Positions 6,812 to 14,699 are shown, numbered from the stretch's first letter. The stretch: DNA of 14,699 bases from DASWYT01 sp965246875 (GCA_965246875.1 CBDFFU010000009.1:1-14699), one strand, 5' to 3'. Notes: generated by a model not told the origin, from the sequence alone. A program made the numbers and translations.

Positions 6812-7651
6812 TTACTGGTTTGCAGCGATCGCGAGTTGAATATCACGCTCACGTTTGCGTTCATTGCGCGTAAGAATAATTGTGGCAATGGTCACACCCG
6901 TGGCGACGATCAATACAATGACCGTGGCCAGCGCGTTAATGTCAGGTGTCACACCCAGTTTCACTTTGCTCCAAATCAAAATCGGTAGTGTTGTATAACC
7001 TGGCCCCGTTGTAAAACTGGTGATCACTACATCATCGAGCGAAATTGTAAAAGCCAGAAGCCATCCAGACAGAATAGCAGGTGAGATAATCGGCAAGGTT
7101 ACATCACGCAAAACCTGCCAAGGCTTGGACCCTAAATCCATTGCCGCTTCCTCAATCGACATATCCATAGAAGAAAGCCGCGATTGCACGATGGTGACAA
7201 CATAAGTCATCGAGAAGGTGATGTGGGCAATGGTGATTGTTGTAAATCCCCGCTGCGCTGGCCAGCCCACCCATTGCGCCATCATGATGAACAGCAGAAG
7301 CGAAGAGATGCCAGTGATCACTTCCGGCATGATTAAAGGTGCTGTGACGAGGCCTGATAAAATTGAGCGTCCGCGAAATTGTTTAAACCGCGCCAGAGCT
7401 AAGCCAGCGAAGGTTCCGAGAAGCGTTGCGAGCGTTGCACTGAGCAATGCAATTTCGAGTGATAGAAGAGCGGCACTCAAGATTTGCTGATTGCTAAAAA
7501 GCTTTCCGTACCATTCCGTAGAAAAACCACCCCATACTGTTGCTAATCTCGATTTATTGAACGAGAAAAAGATCATAGAAAAAATTGGCACGTAAAAAAA
7601 TGCCAATCCAAAAAAAATCATGCTGAGCAGAAATGTGGGGCGGCGATTCAT
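6812..7651 (-). CDS. ABC transporter permease, PotC-like
   Basis: This is a 279-residue inner-membrane permease with six predicted spans and the cytoplasmic EAA loop EEAAMDLGSKPWQVLRDVTLP at about residues 167-187, which docks on the ATPase. It resembles PotC/PotI of the spermidine/putrescine importers, and also the permeases for other cationic or betaine-like substrates in the same family. With the upstream PotB-like permease it should form the heterodimeric channel. The ATG at 7651 (MNRRPTFLLS) lies one base after the potB-like stop. The longer frame beginning at 7687 lies inside that gene and is rejected. No lesion is seen. Confidence 0.88.
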   Translation of the reverse strand: MNRRPTFLLSMIFFGLAFFYVPIFSMIFFSFNKSRLATVWGGFSTEWYGKLFSNQQILSAALLSLEIALLSATLATLLGTFAGLALARFKQFRGRSILSGLVTAPLIMPEVITGISSLLLFIMMAQWVGWPAQRGFTTITIAHITFSMTYVVTIVQSRLSSMDMSIEEAAMDLGSKPWQVLRDVTLPIISPAILSGWLLAFTISLDDVVITSFTTGPGYTTLPILIWSKVKLGVTPDINALATVIVLIVATGVTIATIILTRNERKRERDIQLAIAANQ

Positions 7652-7652
7652 G

Positions 7653-8582
7653 TTAGGTCTGCGCCCCCGCTTGGGCCTTGGCCGCAAAATAACTATAGAC
7701 GATCAACGGAACCACTAGCATCAGGAGTAGGGCGACGGCCACTGCTGAAGCCATGGGCCAATCTCGGTTGGAGCCAAATTCCTGTTGAATGACACGGCCA
7801 ATCATCGGGTCTGCCGCATTACCAACCAGACTTGGGATAATCAATTCACCTGAGGCTGGAATGAAAACCAAAAGCCCACCGGCAATAATTCCGGGAATGG
7901 AGAGGGGTAAAGTAACGGCCTTAAACACCTGCCAAGGCCGCGACCCTAAATCCATTGCGGCTTCGTTTAATGTGCCGTCGAGCTTTTCCAAATTGGCATA
8001 GAGCGGCAAAATCATGAAGGGTAGATAAGAATAGACCATCACTAAAACGACGGCGAAATTAGTGTTCATCATTTGAAACGAAGGCACAGCGCAACTGGCT
8101 GGGACAACAAAATCATAGGCCGACGTGAGAGCTACATTGAACCAGCTGTTTTTGCCCATTAGTGCAATCCATGCATAAACACGCAAGAGGAACGACGTCC
8201 AAAATGGCAAAATAATCAACATCAGAAGCAGGCGTTGAAATGACTTTCCAACGCGCGTGATCCCCAGTGCCATTGGATAACCAATCAGCAAACAGAGGAT
8301 CGTGGCCACACTGGCATTGTACAAGGAGATGAAACTCGACCGAATATATAGCGTATCCGTGATCAACCGATTATAGGCTTCAAAGCGAATATACGGCCAT
8401 TCTGGTAAGAATGCGAAGGGGGGCGATTCTGTTACAGTTTTGGCAAAACTCATCACCACCACAATGGCAAAAGGTAAAAGAAAAAACGCAATCAGCCAAA
8501 AATAAGGTGCAGCGATAATAATATCGCGCCAACCGCGGCGGTTAAACCAGCCATCAATATGTTTGGGAACGATATCGCTCAC
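7653..8582 (-). CDS. ABC transporter permease, PotB-like
   Basis: This is a 309-residue permease with a short basic cytoplasmic N-terminus (GWFNRRGWRD) and six or so membrane spans. The EAA loop NEAAMDLGSRPWQVFKAVTLP lies at about residues 206-226. This is the layout of PotB/PotH proteins, the first membrane subunit of polyamine-type importers. The start is GTG at 8582, overlapping the TGA of the ATPase gene (GTGA), so translation is coupled. Whether it carries polyamines or another organic amine cannot be decided from the permease; the operon suggests an N-methylated amine. Confidence 0.88.
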   Translation of the reverse strand: MSDIVPKHIDGWFNRRGWRDIIIAAPYFWLIAFFLLPFAIVVVMSFAKTVTESPPFAFLPEWPYIRFEAYNRLITDTLYIRSSFISLYNASVATILCLLIGYPMALGITRVGKSFQRLLLMLIILPFWTSFLLRVYAWIALMGKNSWFNVALTSAYDFVVPASCAVPSFQMMNTNFAVVLVMVYSYLPFMILPLYANLEKLDGTLNEAAMDLGSRPWQVFKAVTLPLSIPGIIAGGLLVFIPASGELIIPSLVGNAADPMIGRVIQQEFGSNRDWPMASAVAVALLLMLVVPLIVYSYFAAKAQAGAQT

Positions 8583-9697
8583 GCATCACCTTTGAAAACC
8601 ATGATGGCTTTGGGATCGAGCGTTAAGAAAACCTCGTCATCCCAGGTGACAGCATTTTCACCTTCCGATAGTCGCTGGGCGTTTACAGTGTTCACTGACA
8701 ACACATGTCCGGTTGCGAGCTTAATGCGGTAGAGGGAGTCTTTACCAAAATAGCCAAAGTCTTGTACTTTGCCCTTGAGTACATTCACTGCACCACTTGG
8801 CTTCTTGCGTGAGATGCTGATTTTTTCTGGGCGAAACGCTATCGAAACTTTTTCACCCAAGGCGAATGATTTCGACGTGTGGACGTGTAGTATATTTCCT
8901 AAAAGCGCAGAGGAAACATCAAGCGTATCTTTATTTGCACCCGTGGTTTCTGCCTCGACCATGTTGATCGAACCGATAAAGCCCGCAACAAATTTGCTGC
9001 TGGGAAATTCATAAACTTCGGATGGCGGTCCAATCTGCCTGATGTGACCTTGATCCATCACCGCAACCCGCGACGCTAGCGTCATGGCCTCTTCTTGATC
9101 GTGTGTGACGACCACAAAAGTGATGCCAGTTTTATATTGAATATTTGAAATTTCAAACTGCGTATGCTCACGCAATTTTTTATCAAGAGCCCCTAAGGGC
9201 TCATCAAGCAACAGTAATTTTGGTTGCTTGGCCAGAGAGCGTGCCAGCGCCACGCGCTGCCGTTGCCCGCCCGACAGTTGATGCGGTTTGCGATCAGCCA
9301 GATGCGAAAGCTGCACTAGGCTGAGCATTTCCTTGGTGCGGTCTTGTTGCTGTGCCGCGGTCATCTTTTCGTGCTTGAGGCCGTACCCCACATTCCCTGC
9401 GACAGTCATATGCGGGAACAAAGCATATGATTGGAACATCATGTTCACAGGACGATTATAGGGCGCAATGCCTGACATATCTTGCCCGTCGATATAAATG
9501 TGCCCGAAGGAGGGGGCCTCAAACCCAGCCAACATGCGCAGCAATGTGGTCTTGCCACAGCCCGAACCACCGAGAAGAGCAAAGAGCTCTCCCTTGGCTA
9601 TTTCAAGCGACACATTATCGACCGCAGTAAAGGTCCCGAATTTCTTCGTCACACCTTCGATGCGGATGAAATCGCTTTTTGGCTGCGAAACAGCCAC
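8579..9697 (-). CDS. ABC transporter ATPase, PotA-like
   Basis: This is a 372-residue ATP-binding subunit of the importer. Visible motifs: Walker A GGSGCGKT (43-50), Q-loop Gln88 in MMFQSY, signature LSGGQRQRV (140-148), Walker B LLLLDEP (160-166) and switch His198 in VVVTHDQEE. The C-terminal third is the TOBE-type regulatory domain usual in PotA/FbpC-like ATPases (AFRPEKISISR ... GKVQDFGYFGKDSLYRIKL). The length is normal for the family. The start is GTG at 9697, five bases beyond the stop of the binding-protein gene; no in-frame ATG close by gives the expected N-terminus. The subunit drives import through the two permeases encoded downstream. Confidence 0.9.
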   Translation of the reverse strand: MAVSQPKSDFIRIEGVTKKFGTFTAVDNVSLEIAKGELFALLGGSGCGKTTLLRMLAGFEAPSFGHIYIDGQDMSGIAPYNRPVNMMFQSYALFPHMTVAGNVGYGLKHEKMTAAQQQDRTKEMLSLVQLSHLADRKPHQLSGGQRQRVALARSLAKQPKLLLLDEPLGALDKKLREHTQFEISNIQYKTGITFVVVTHDQEEAMTLASRVAVMDQGHIRQIGPPSEVYEFPSSKFVAGFIGSINMVEAETTGANKDTLDVSSALLGNILHVHTSKSFALGEKVSIAFRPEKISISRKKPSGAVNVLKGKVQDFGYFGKDSLYRIKLATGHVLSVNTVNAQRLSEGENAVTWDDEVFLTLDPKAIMVFKGDA

Positions 9698-9701
9698 GCA
9701 A

Positions 9702-10808
9702 TCACCCCGACTTCATGGCCGTAAAAGCAGCCGTTAACGCGCGCTGATTCTCGTCAGAAAGCGGCTTCAAGGTATAGAGCCGCTGCATAATTTCGGTATC
9801 AGGATACACGGCCGGATTGGCTAAGACTACCGGATTGATAAATTTCTTCGAAGCCAGATTACCGTTGGCATAATTGGTGAGGTTTGTGCATTTAGCTACC
9901 ACCTCGGGCTGCAAAATATACTCAAGAAATTTGTGAGCATTATCTTTGCGCGGTGAATCAGTGGGGATGCACATAAAATCAATCCAAGCGGGTGCACCGG
10001 TTTTGGGAACAAAATAGCCGAGTGTGATATCAACTCCGGCATCCTTCGCTCGGGCCTTTGCTGTTGAATAGTCCCCCGACCAACTGTTTATCAGGCATAG
10101 CTCTTTATTTGGAATAGCATTGAGATAGTTGGTGCTGTCAAAAGTGCGCACATTTTTGCGAATCTTTTTAAACGCGTCGACAGCGGCTTGAATGTCTTCT
10201 GGTTTGTAATCATCATGTGGCAAACCAAGATAATTCATGATCAAGGGAATGACATCGGTGGGCTCATCCAATATTGAGACACCACAATCCGCCAACTTTT
10301 CTGCATTCTCAGCCTTCATGAGAATGTCCATCGTGTCAAATCCAACATTGGGCAGGCGTTGCTTCACCATGTCCAGATTGTAAGTAAATCCAACTGAGCC
10401 CCACATATAGGGAATGCCATATTCAGCGCCCGGGTTAAACCCTTCGGCAATCTTCAAAACTGTGGGATCAAGATTGCCAATGCTTGGCAATTTGCTTTTA
10501 TCAAGCTTGCTATAGATATTGGCCTTCACAAACCGCTGCAGGCTTAGGCCCGCCATCGTCACGACATCATAACCGGTACTGCCTGCCAGCATTTTGGCTT
10601 GCATTTCATCGGTTGAGCTATAGGTATCATAGGTGACTTTTATCCCTGACGCTTTCTGGAAATCGTCGATGGTAGTTTCGCCTATATAATCTGCCCAATT
10701 ATAAACATTAAGAATGGCGTCATCGGCTTTGGCCCGTTGCACGAAAGGCATCGCGACAACCATAGAACTACCAGCCAGTTTAAAGGCTTTACGTCGACTT
10801 ATCGTCAT
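9702..10808 (-). CDS. Periplasmic amine-binding protein, PotD/PotF-like
   Basis: This is a 368-residue extracytoplasmic solute-binding protein of the spermidine/putrescine family. The leader begins MTISRRKAFKLAG and is followed by a hydrophobic stretch and AKADD near residue 30; the SRRKAFK pattern is twin-arginine-like, so export may be by Tat rather than Sec. The mature N-terminus LNVYNWADYIGETTIDDFQKA is the family hallmark, and ELCLINSWSGDYSTAKARA and APAWIDFMCIPTDSP are typical hinge and ligand-pocket segments. The ATG has a strong AAGGAG Shine-Dalgarno six bases upstream, the best in the operon, as expected for a subunit needed in excess. It defines the substrate of the PotABC-like importer, presumably a cationic amine that the downstream enzymes degrade. 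Confidence 0.9.
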   Translation of the reverse strand: MTISRRKAFKLAGSSMVVAMPFVQRAKADDAILNVYNWADYIGETTIDDFQKASGIKVTYDTYSSTDEMQAKMLAGSTGYDVVTMAGLSLQRFVKANIYSKLDKSKLPSIGNLDPTVLKIAEGFNPGAEYGIPYMWGSVGFTYNLDMVKQRLPNVGFDTMDILMKAENAEKLADCGVSILDEPTDVIPLIMNYLGLPHDDYKPEDIQAAVDAFKKIRKNVRTFDSTNYLNAIPNKELCLINSWSGDYSTAKARAKDAGVDITLGYFVPKTGAPAWIDFMCIPTDSPRKDNAHKFLEYILQPEVVAKCTNLTNYANGNLASKKFINPVVLANPAVYPDTEIMQRLYTLKPLSDENQRALTAAFTAMKSG

Positions 10809-10834
10809 GTCTTTCTCCTTGGTTCCCAGTGGAT

Positions 10835-12031
10835 CTAAGCTCTCTTTTTAGTGCGGAGCATTTCATTAAGTGTGTACATCTCGTCAGATGGCGGCGGTTT
10901 CTGCAAATTCAAAACCGGCAAAATTGCACGCAAATCATCGTGGTGCTGGCGCACACCGCGCTCATTGTCTGACAGATGAAAATTTTCAAAAGCCGATGAT
11001 TTCATGGATTCATTAGACCAAATTGAAAGCTGAGTATCTTCTGCATAAGTCGCACGGTCAATACGGTATGATAAATAGCGAGCGGCGCGTTGCGGGCGGC
11101 TTTCATTATGATAGCGATAGATAAGACCACGGACCACTGAGCGATTTACATCAACGGGCATTTCTTGATAAAATTGCATCGTCTCTGGCGTTGTGATAAA
11201 AACAGCATTCGGGAACAGCCCATAATATGCCCAAAGCTTGCGGCGTTCTTCTGGCAGGCTTTCGATTGACGTCGAATATTTCACATAGTTACGCACACTC
11301 CACAGCCGGCCAGCACCCGGCTTATATGTGCCCTTGGCGACGCGAAGCCCTGGCCCATAAGAAATATTATGATAAGAAAAACCATAGAGATCTTGGAGCG
11401 CCGGATGCGCCATCGCCACATGATAGCCTTCATTATCGACATCGCGCACCGACTTCCAATTGACCGGGAGTTCGTTGGCAAATGTCTCGCTGGCCGGAAC
11501 CAAAGTTTCAGGGGCGTGCTGCTTGAATTCTGCTGCATACGGCGCAAGATGTGCGGCCACTGATTTTTGCGGGCCTTTTTGAAAGCGGATGAAGATAAAT
11601 CCCATCCACACTTCCATTTCAATCGAACGCAAACCAAATTCATGCTTGTCGAGCACGGGATAGGATTTGGGTTGAGCTGCCCCGCGCAAAGTTCCATCTA
11701 AATTATAAACCCAGCCATGAAACGGGCAAACTAAAGCATTCTTGCAGTGGCCTTGGCTGCCTGTAACCACGCGTGAACCCCGATGGCGGCAGAGATTGTG
11801 AAAGGCGCGCAGTTGACCATCGTTGCCCCTAACAACAAAAGCGCGTTCAGAGCCGAGATCAAATGTTATATAGTCACCAACAGCAGGAACATCGCTGATG
11901 TGACCGACGATTTGCCAATGCTTGAGAAAAATCTCCGCCATCTCAAGTTCAAGCAAAGCCGAGTTGTGGTAAGCCCAACCGGGCAATCCACGCCGATCCC
12001 AATCCTGTTTGATTTCAGCAATGGACATCAT
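10835..12031 (-). CDS. Rieske non-heme iron oxygenase, quaternary-amine type
   Basis: This is a 398-residue complete alpha subunit. The N-terminal Rieske 2Fe-2S domain has C81-R-H83 and C102-P-F-H105. The catalytic domain has the mononuclear-iron site with H204 and H209 in NEGYHVAMAH and probable D332 in YAEDTQL. At the bridging position, where most ring-hydroxylating enzymes have Asp, this protein has Glu (E201, three residues before H204), as reported for carnitine oxygenase CntA. The enzyme would hydroxylate an N-methyl or N-alkyl group and cause its loss as an aldehyde. Candidates are glycine betaine, stachydrine, carnitine or a relative. No ferredoxin/flavin reductase partner is encoded in the window. 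A GGAGG motif precedes two tandem ATGs (12031, 12028); the second has the better spacing. The first overlaps the stop of the broken paralogue. Confidence 0.88.
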   Translation of the reverse strand: MMSIAEIKQDWDRRGLPGWAYHNSALLELEMAEIFLKHWQIVGHISDVPAVGDYITFDLGSERAFVVRGNDGQLRAFHNLCRHRGSRVVTGSQGHCKNALVCPFHGWVYNLDGTLRGAAQPKSYPVLDKHEFGLRSIEMEVWMGFIFIRFQKGPQKSVAAHLAPYAAEFKQHAPETLVPASETFANELPVNWKSVRDVDNEGYHVAMAHPALQDLYGFSYHNISYGPGLRVAKGTYKPGAGRLWSVRNYVKYSTSIESLPEERRKLWAYYGLFPNAVFITTPETMQFYQEMPVDVNRSVVRGLIYRYHNESRPQRAARYLSYRIDRATYAEDTQLSIWSNESMKSSAFENFHLSDNERGVRQHHDDLRAILPVLNLQKPPPSDEMYTLNEMLRTKKRA

Positions 12032-12761
12032 GCATCCTCCACAACGTAAACAGGTTCACCAAGCTTTCGGCAAATCCGTTGTTGAAAACGAAAAACCTCA
12101 AATTCCTGCGGCATCAAAGTGCCTTGCATGAAACGACTGCTGTGAAATCCACGTTGATTAGGCTCACAGGCAACGCCATCTTCATGCATGACAGCTGTAG
12201 CAAAATCGATCACATTTGCCAGTTGGGCGTAGATCGAAATCGAGTTGGGCCAAGGTTTCAGGCGTGAAGAGCCATTCCGCTGTTAGTTCTGTCTTTTCCG
12301 GTCCAAGCGGACGCAGTGAGACAACGCGAACGTAATCGACATGACAAACAATATACATGGTCGGCAAATCCTGGCATTTCGCTTGTGTGGGGCGTCTGGA
12401 TTAAATGTCCAGAAAGATCATAGCCCCAGTCGTGATAAGAACACCTGATCAGCTTGGAGTTCAATTTAGTTTCACGGTTTTGGCACAATTCAGAACCGCG
12501 GTGGCGACACGTATTGTGAAAGCACCGTATCGAATCATCCCGATCTTTGATGAGAAATAGATTTTGCCCTGCAACCTCGATGCGGCGCATCGTAAAGCGC
12601 GGAGGTGCATTGACGCGACCTGCATAGCTCCAGCTGCCATGGTGTATGGCAGACATTTCGCGCGTATAGTGGACTTCGTCATAATACCAATAGGCAGGCA
12701 AACTCGGCGGGTAAAAATTCAAAACAGGAGAAGCTGGATGAAATGCACTTATTTGTTTCAT
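12028..12761 (-). pseudogene. Rieske oxygenase, internally deleted and frameshifted
   Basis: The ATG at 12761 overlaps the aminotransferase stop (ATGA). The first frame gives a good Rieske domain: C85-R-H87, then C107-SY-H110, DWGYDLSGHL. After EMPGFA (about 12355-12370) homology leaves this frame. The next frame supplies the C-terminal domain expected in the GbcA/Stc2-like group (MYIVCHVDYVRVVSLRPLGP, then LTAEWLFTPETLAQLDFDL), and a one-base excess in a run of G at 12224-12227 shifts it once more into VIDFATAVMHEDGVACEPNQ, ending at 12028. About 160 residues are missing, including the whole segment that should carry the two His ligands of the catalytic iron. The gene is therefore a pseudogene with two lesions. 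Its N- and C-terminal parts differ clearly from the intact Rieske gene beside it, so it was a separate enzyme, probably for another step. Confidence 0.85.
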
Positions 12762-14101
12762 GCGTGTTTTTCCCCCTCAACTTGCTCCAATGTAAGGTCA
12801 ACCGAAATTTCAAAGGCACGCAAGGTGTCATCAAGACAAGATTGGTCGTGGGCTTCACACATAAACAAAGGTTCGCGTGAATCGGGCTCACAGATAATCC
12901 CGTGATCCTGCATATGATGCGCCAACTTATCGTAGAAACTATAATCGGATTTCTTCCAAGCACGATAATCAATCGGGGGCTTTGGCGCAAAGAATAATCC
13001 AAACATCGACGAATGACCTGAGAAAGAATGAACAATGCTGCGCTGATCTAAAATGGCCTTCATGCCAGATTTAAGTTTTTCACCAGTGCGAGCAATCGTT
13101 TCAAGTGCGGGAGTCTCATCAAGAATATGCAAGCATCTTTCGGCGGCTGCAAGCGAAACAGAATGAGCCGTATAGGTTCCGCCATGGGCCGCACCGCCAT
13201 AGCGGAACATGCGCATAATATCTTCGCGCCCACCAATGGCAGCAATCGGATAGCCATTGGCCATGGCTTTGGCGAAGGTTGAAATATCGGGGCGTACGTT
13301 ATGCAGAGATTGCACGCCACCCTTGGCTACGCGAAATCCGGTCTTCACTTCATCGATGATCAAGAGCACACCATACTGATCGCAAAGTGACCTTGCGAGT
13401 TGCAGAAATTCAGTTGTCGCCGAAATTGCGCAGCAGTTGCCCATCATGGGCTCAATCAACATAGCAGCGATGGTTTGGCCATGAGCTTTGAAGAGATCTT
13501 CAAGTCGATCGGCATCATTCATCGGCGTCAAATGCGCCAGTGTCTTGGTCACTTGTGGAATGCCGCGCGAGTAGGGGATGGTTGTCGGTTCCAATCCTGA
13601 TTGTGGATCCCACGCATCCATATTGGCTGTCCACATGGCGGCATCAAACAGGCCATGATAACCACCCTCGATAAGAATATAACTTTCCCGTCCCGTATAG
13701 GCCCGTGCCAGGCGCAACGCCGACATCACAGCCTCGGTACCGCTGTTTGAATAGCGCACCAAATCAATCGATGGCACCATCTTCGCCATACGGTCAGCAA
13801 CGATCAACTCACGTTCGGTTGAAAGCGCAAAAACGCCGCCCACATTCATGCCGTTGCGGGCGGCCTCATCAACACGGTCATCGGCATATCCCAGAATGGC
13901 GGGGCCGTAGCCCAGGCGATAATCAACGTAGCAATTGTCATCGATATCCCTGGTTCGGCCACCCTTGCCGTGCTTCACATAAATCGTGCGATCATCGCCC
14001 CAATATCGAAACGTCGAGGCCACGCCCAACGGCAACCGCTTCAACGCCTTTTGAAAGTGCGCGTTTGATTTCGTGAGGCTGCGGGCGTTGTGGAGAGACA
14101 A
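12758..14101 (-). CDS. Class III aminotransferase (glutamate-1-semialdehyde-like)
   Basis: This is a 447-residue PLP enzyme of the glutamate-1-semialdehyde 2,1-aminomutase-like group of class III aminotransferases. Visible features: phosphate-binding SNSGTEAVMSALRLAR (118-133), GGYHG (146-150), Asp250 in LLIIDEVKTGFR for the pyridine nitrogen, Lys278 in TFAKAMANGYP as the Schiff-base residue, and GGTYTAHSVSLAAA (307-320). It is unlikely to be the haem-pathway HemL, because it is the first gene of a catabolic operon. It probably removes or moves the amino group of a product of the oxygenases. The start is TTG at 14101, supported by AAGGGA eight bases upstream and by the match of the N-terminus (RSLTKSNAHFQKALKRLPLG); no ATG fits. 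It is intact. Confidence 0.88.
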   Translation of the reverse strand: MSLHNARSLTKSNAHFQKALKRLPLGVASTFRYWGDDRTIYVKHGKGGRTRDIDDNCYVDYRLGYGPAILGYADDRVDEAARNGMNVGGVFALSTERELIVADRMAKMVPSIDLVRYSNSGTEAVMSALRLARAYTGRESYILIEGGYHGLFDAAMWTANMDAWDPQSGLEPTTIPYSRGIPQVTKTLAHLTPMNDADRLEDLFKAHGQTIAAMLIEPMMGNCCAISATTEFLQLARSLCDQYGVLLIIDEVKTGFRVAKGGVQSLHNVRPDISTFAKAMANGYPIAAIGGREDIMRMFRYGGAAHGGTYTAHSVSLAAAERCLHILDETPALETIARTGEKLKSGMKAILDQRSIVHSFSGHSSMFGLFFAPKPPIDYRAWKKSDYSFYDKLAHHMQDHGIICEPDSREPLFMCEAHDQSCLDDTLRAFEISVDLTLEQVEGEKHA

Positions 14102-14145
14102 GTTGCGATCCCTTTTGAACTGTATCTATAGAATACTGTCATTCA

Positions 14146-14163
14146 ATTGACTGAATTGTCAAT
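14146..14163. promoter_or_regulatory. Putative operator between operon and TetR gene
   Basis: ATTGAC at 14146-14151 and GTCAAT at 14158-14163 form a perfect 6-base inverted repeat with spacer TGAATT, in the AT-rich 132-base gap between the divergent aminotransferase and regulator genes. TetR-family proteins bind such dyads between themselves and the genes they repress, so this is a good candidate. It is the only clear dyad in the gap. Binding is not shown by the sequence. Confidence 0.45.
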
Positions 14164-14179
14164 CAATTTTAAATTACTG

Positions 14180-14208
14180 TTGTAATTCAATAAAAAATAT
14201 CCAATATA
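14180..14208 (+). promoter_or_regulatory. Possible sigma-70 promoter of the TetR gene
   Basis: TTGTAA at 14180-14185, a 17-base spacer and AATATA at 14203-14208 resemble -35 and -10 boxes. The distance to the regulator start gives a short leader of about 20 bases. The boxes are imperfect and the region is AT-rich, so chance is not excluded. No equally well spaced pair was found for the leftward operon. Confidence 0.35.
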
Positions 14209-14233
14209 GAACTGATTTGCTCTCAGGAAAATG

Positions 14234-14699
14234 ATGATTAGCTCAGCCAAACACTCAAACATAATTCCACTGGCGCGAAAAATTAGTCGTGATCAGCGCC
14301 GTCAACAACTGATCAATGCCACTATGCGTGTGCTGGCCCAAAAGGGTTATTCACAGACCACTTTGTCTAATGTTGCTGCTCAGGCAGGGGTTTCACATGG
14401 CTTAGTCAATTTTCATTTTGAATCTAAAGAAAAACTTTTGACCGCAACTTTGTTGTATATGGCAGACGAGTATCGCCAAAATTGGTCGAGCGCCTTGCTG
14501 GATGCGGGCGACGGACCTGCAGAAAAATTGGCAGCTTTGCTAGAAGCCGATTTTAATGATGTGATCTGCACCCCGGAACATTTAGCCTGTTGGTGCTCCT
14601 TTTGGGGGGAGGTGCAGAGCAGACCGCTCTATCAGCAAGAATGTGCCTCTAATGATGAAAACTATATTCGGCAGTTTGAACAGATTTGCGGTGATATCA
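14234..14699 (+). CDS. TetR-family regulator, BetI-like (partial, cut by window end)
   Basis: The first 155 residues are present and the frame is open at the window edge. After a 17-residue tail comes a TetR DNA-binding domain: RRQQLINATMRVLAQKGYSQ, then TTLSNVAAQAGVSHGLVNFH and FESKEKLL, with the recognition helix at VSHGLVNFHF. The second domain (LLYMADEYRQNWSSALLDAG, CWCSFWGEVQSRPLYQQEC) matches BetI-like repressors, which sense choline or related compounds and repress betaine genes. It is divergent from the amine operon with a shared 132-base gap and a dyad, so it is the probable local repressor, induced by the substrate or an intermediate. ATGs occur at 14231 and 14234; the AGGA at 14225-14228 fits the second one better. 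Confidence 0.88.
   Translation, partial: MISSAKHSNIIPLARKISRDQRRQQLINATMRVLAQKGYSQTTLSNVAAQAGVSHGLVNFHFESKEKLLTATLLYMADEYRQNWSSALLDAGDGPAEKLAALLEADFNDVICTPEHLACWCSFWGEVQSRPLYQQECASNDENYIRQFEQICGDI

Noticed and set aside
12461..12682. Extra minus-strand frame within the broken Rieske gene
   Set aside because: It is an out-of-frame shadow of the Rieske domain, which is clearly encoded in the frame starting at 12761.
1..14699. CRISPR array, toxin-antitoxin pair or anti-phage system
   Set aside because: No regularly spaced repeats and no genes with such motifs were found; the accessory content is explained by the integration module, the IS and the catabolic operon.

Overview
The window looks like a chromosomal segment from an alphaproteobacterium, probably of the Rhizobiales (Hyphomicrobiales) type. 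This rests on the close likeness of the IS21 transposase, the integrase/AlpA pair, the polyamine-type ABC transporter and the BetI-like regulator to the forms familiar from that group. It is an inference from sequence style; no species can be named.

Layout. (1) 1-1445 is ordinary chromosomal backbone: an exported small protein (-), a divergent DUF2306-type membrane protein (+), a 53-residue single-span membrane protein (+) and a tRNA-Glu(CTC). (2) 1446-3150 is a decayed integration module abutting the 3' end of the tRNA: an inverted repeat, a tyrosine-recombinase gene broken by a frameshift and lacking its catalytic C-terminal part, an overlapping AlpA-type excisionase gene, and about 540 bases with no intact gene apart from a possible C-terminal gene remnant. 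This is the expected anatomy of an element integrated at a tRNA gene, but its integrase is dead. (3) 3151-5709 is an IS21-family insertion sequence with bipartite terminal repeats, istB intact and istA frameshifted near its end. (4) 5693-14101 is one long leftward operon, and 14234 to the window end is a divergent TetR/BetI-like regulator gene that is cut by the window edge.

The operon, in transcription order, encodes a class III (glutamate-1-semialdehyde-like) aminotransferase, a broken Rieske oxygenase, an intact Rieske oxygenase, a PotD/PotA/PotB/PotC-type cation or amine importer, a cupin protein, and the first ~166 residues of a trimethylamine-dehydrogenase-like flavoprotein cut off by the IS21 element. 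Neighbouring genes overlap by 4 bases or are separated by only a few bases, so they are almost certainly co-transcribed and translationally coupled. The gene set suggests import and oxidative N-dealkylation of an N-methylated or quaternary amine, followed by amino-group transfer. The Glu in place of the usual bridging Asp in the intact Rieske enzyme, and the flavin-attaching Cys equivalent in the flavoprotein, both point that way. The exact substrate cannot be read from the sequence.

The most noteworthy point is that this potential catabolic operon is in decay at two separate steps: one Rieske gene has lost its mononuclear-iron domain by an internal deletion plus a frameshift, and the flavoprotein demethylase gene is truncated by IS21. 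The importer, one Rieske enzyme, the aminotransferase and the cupin remain intact.
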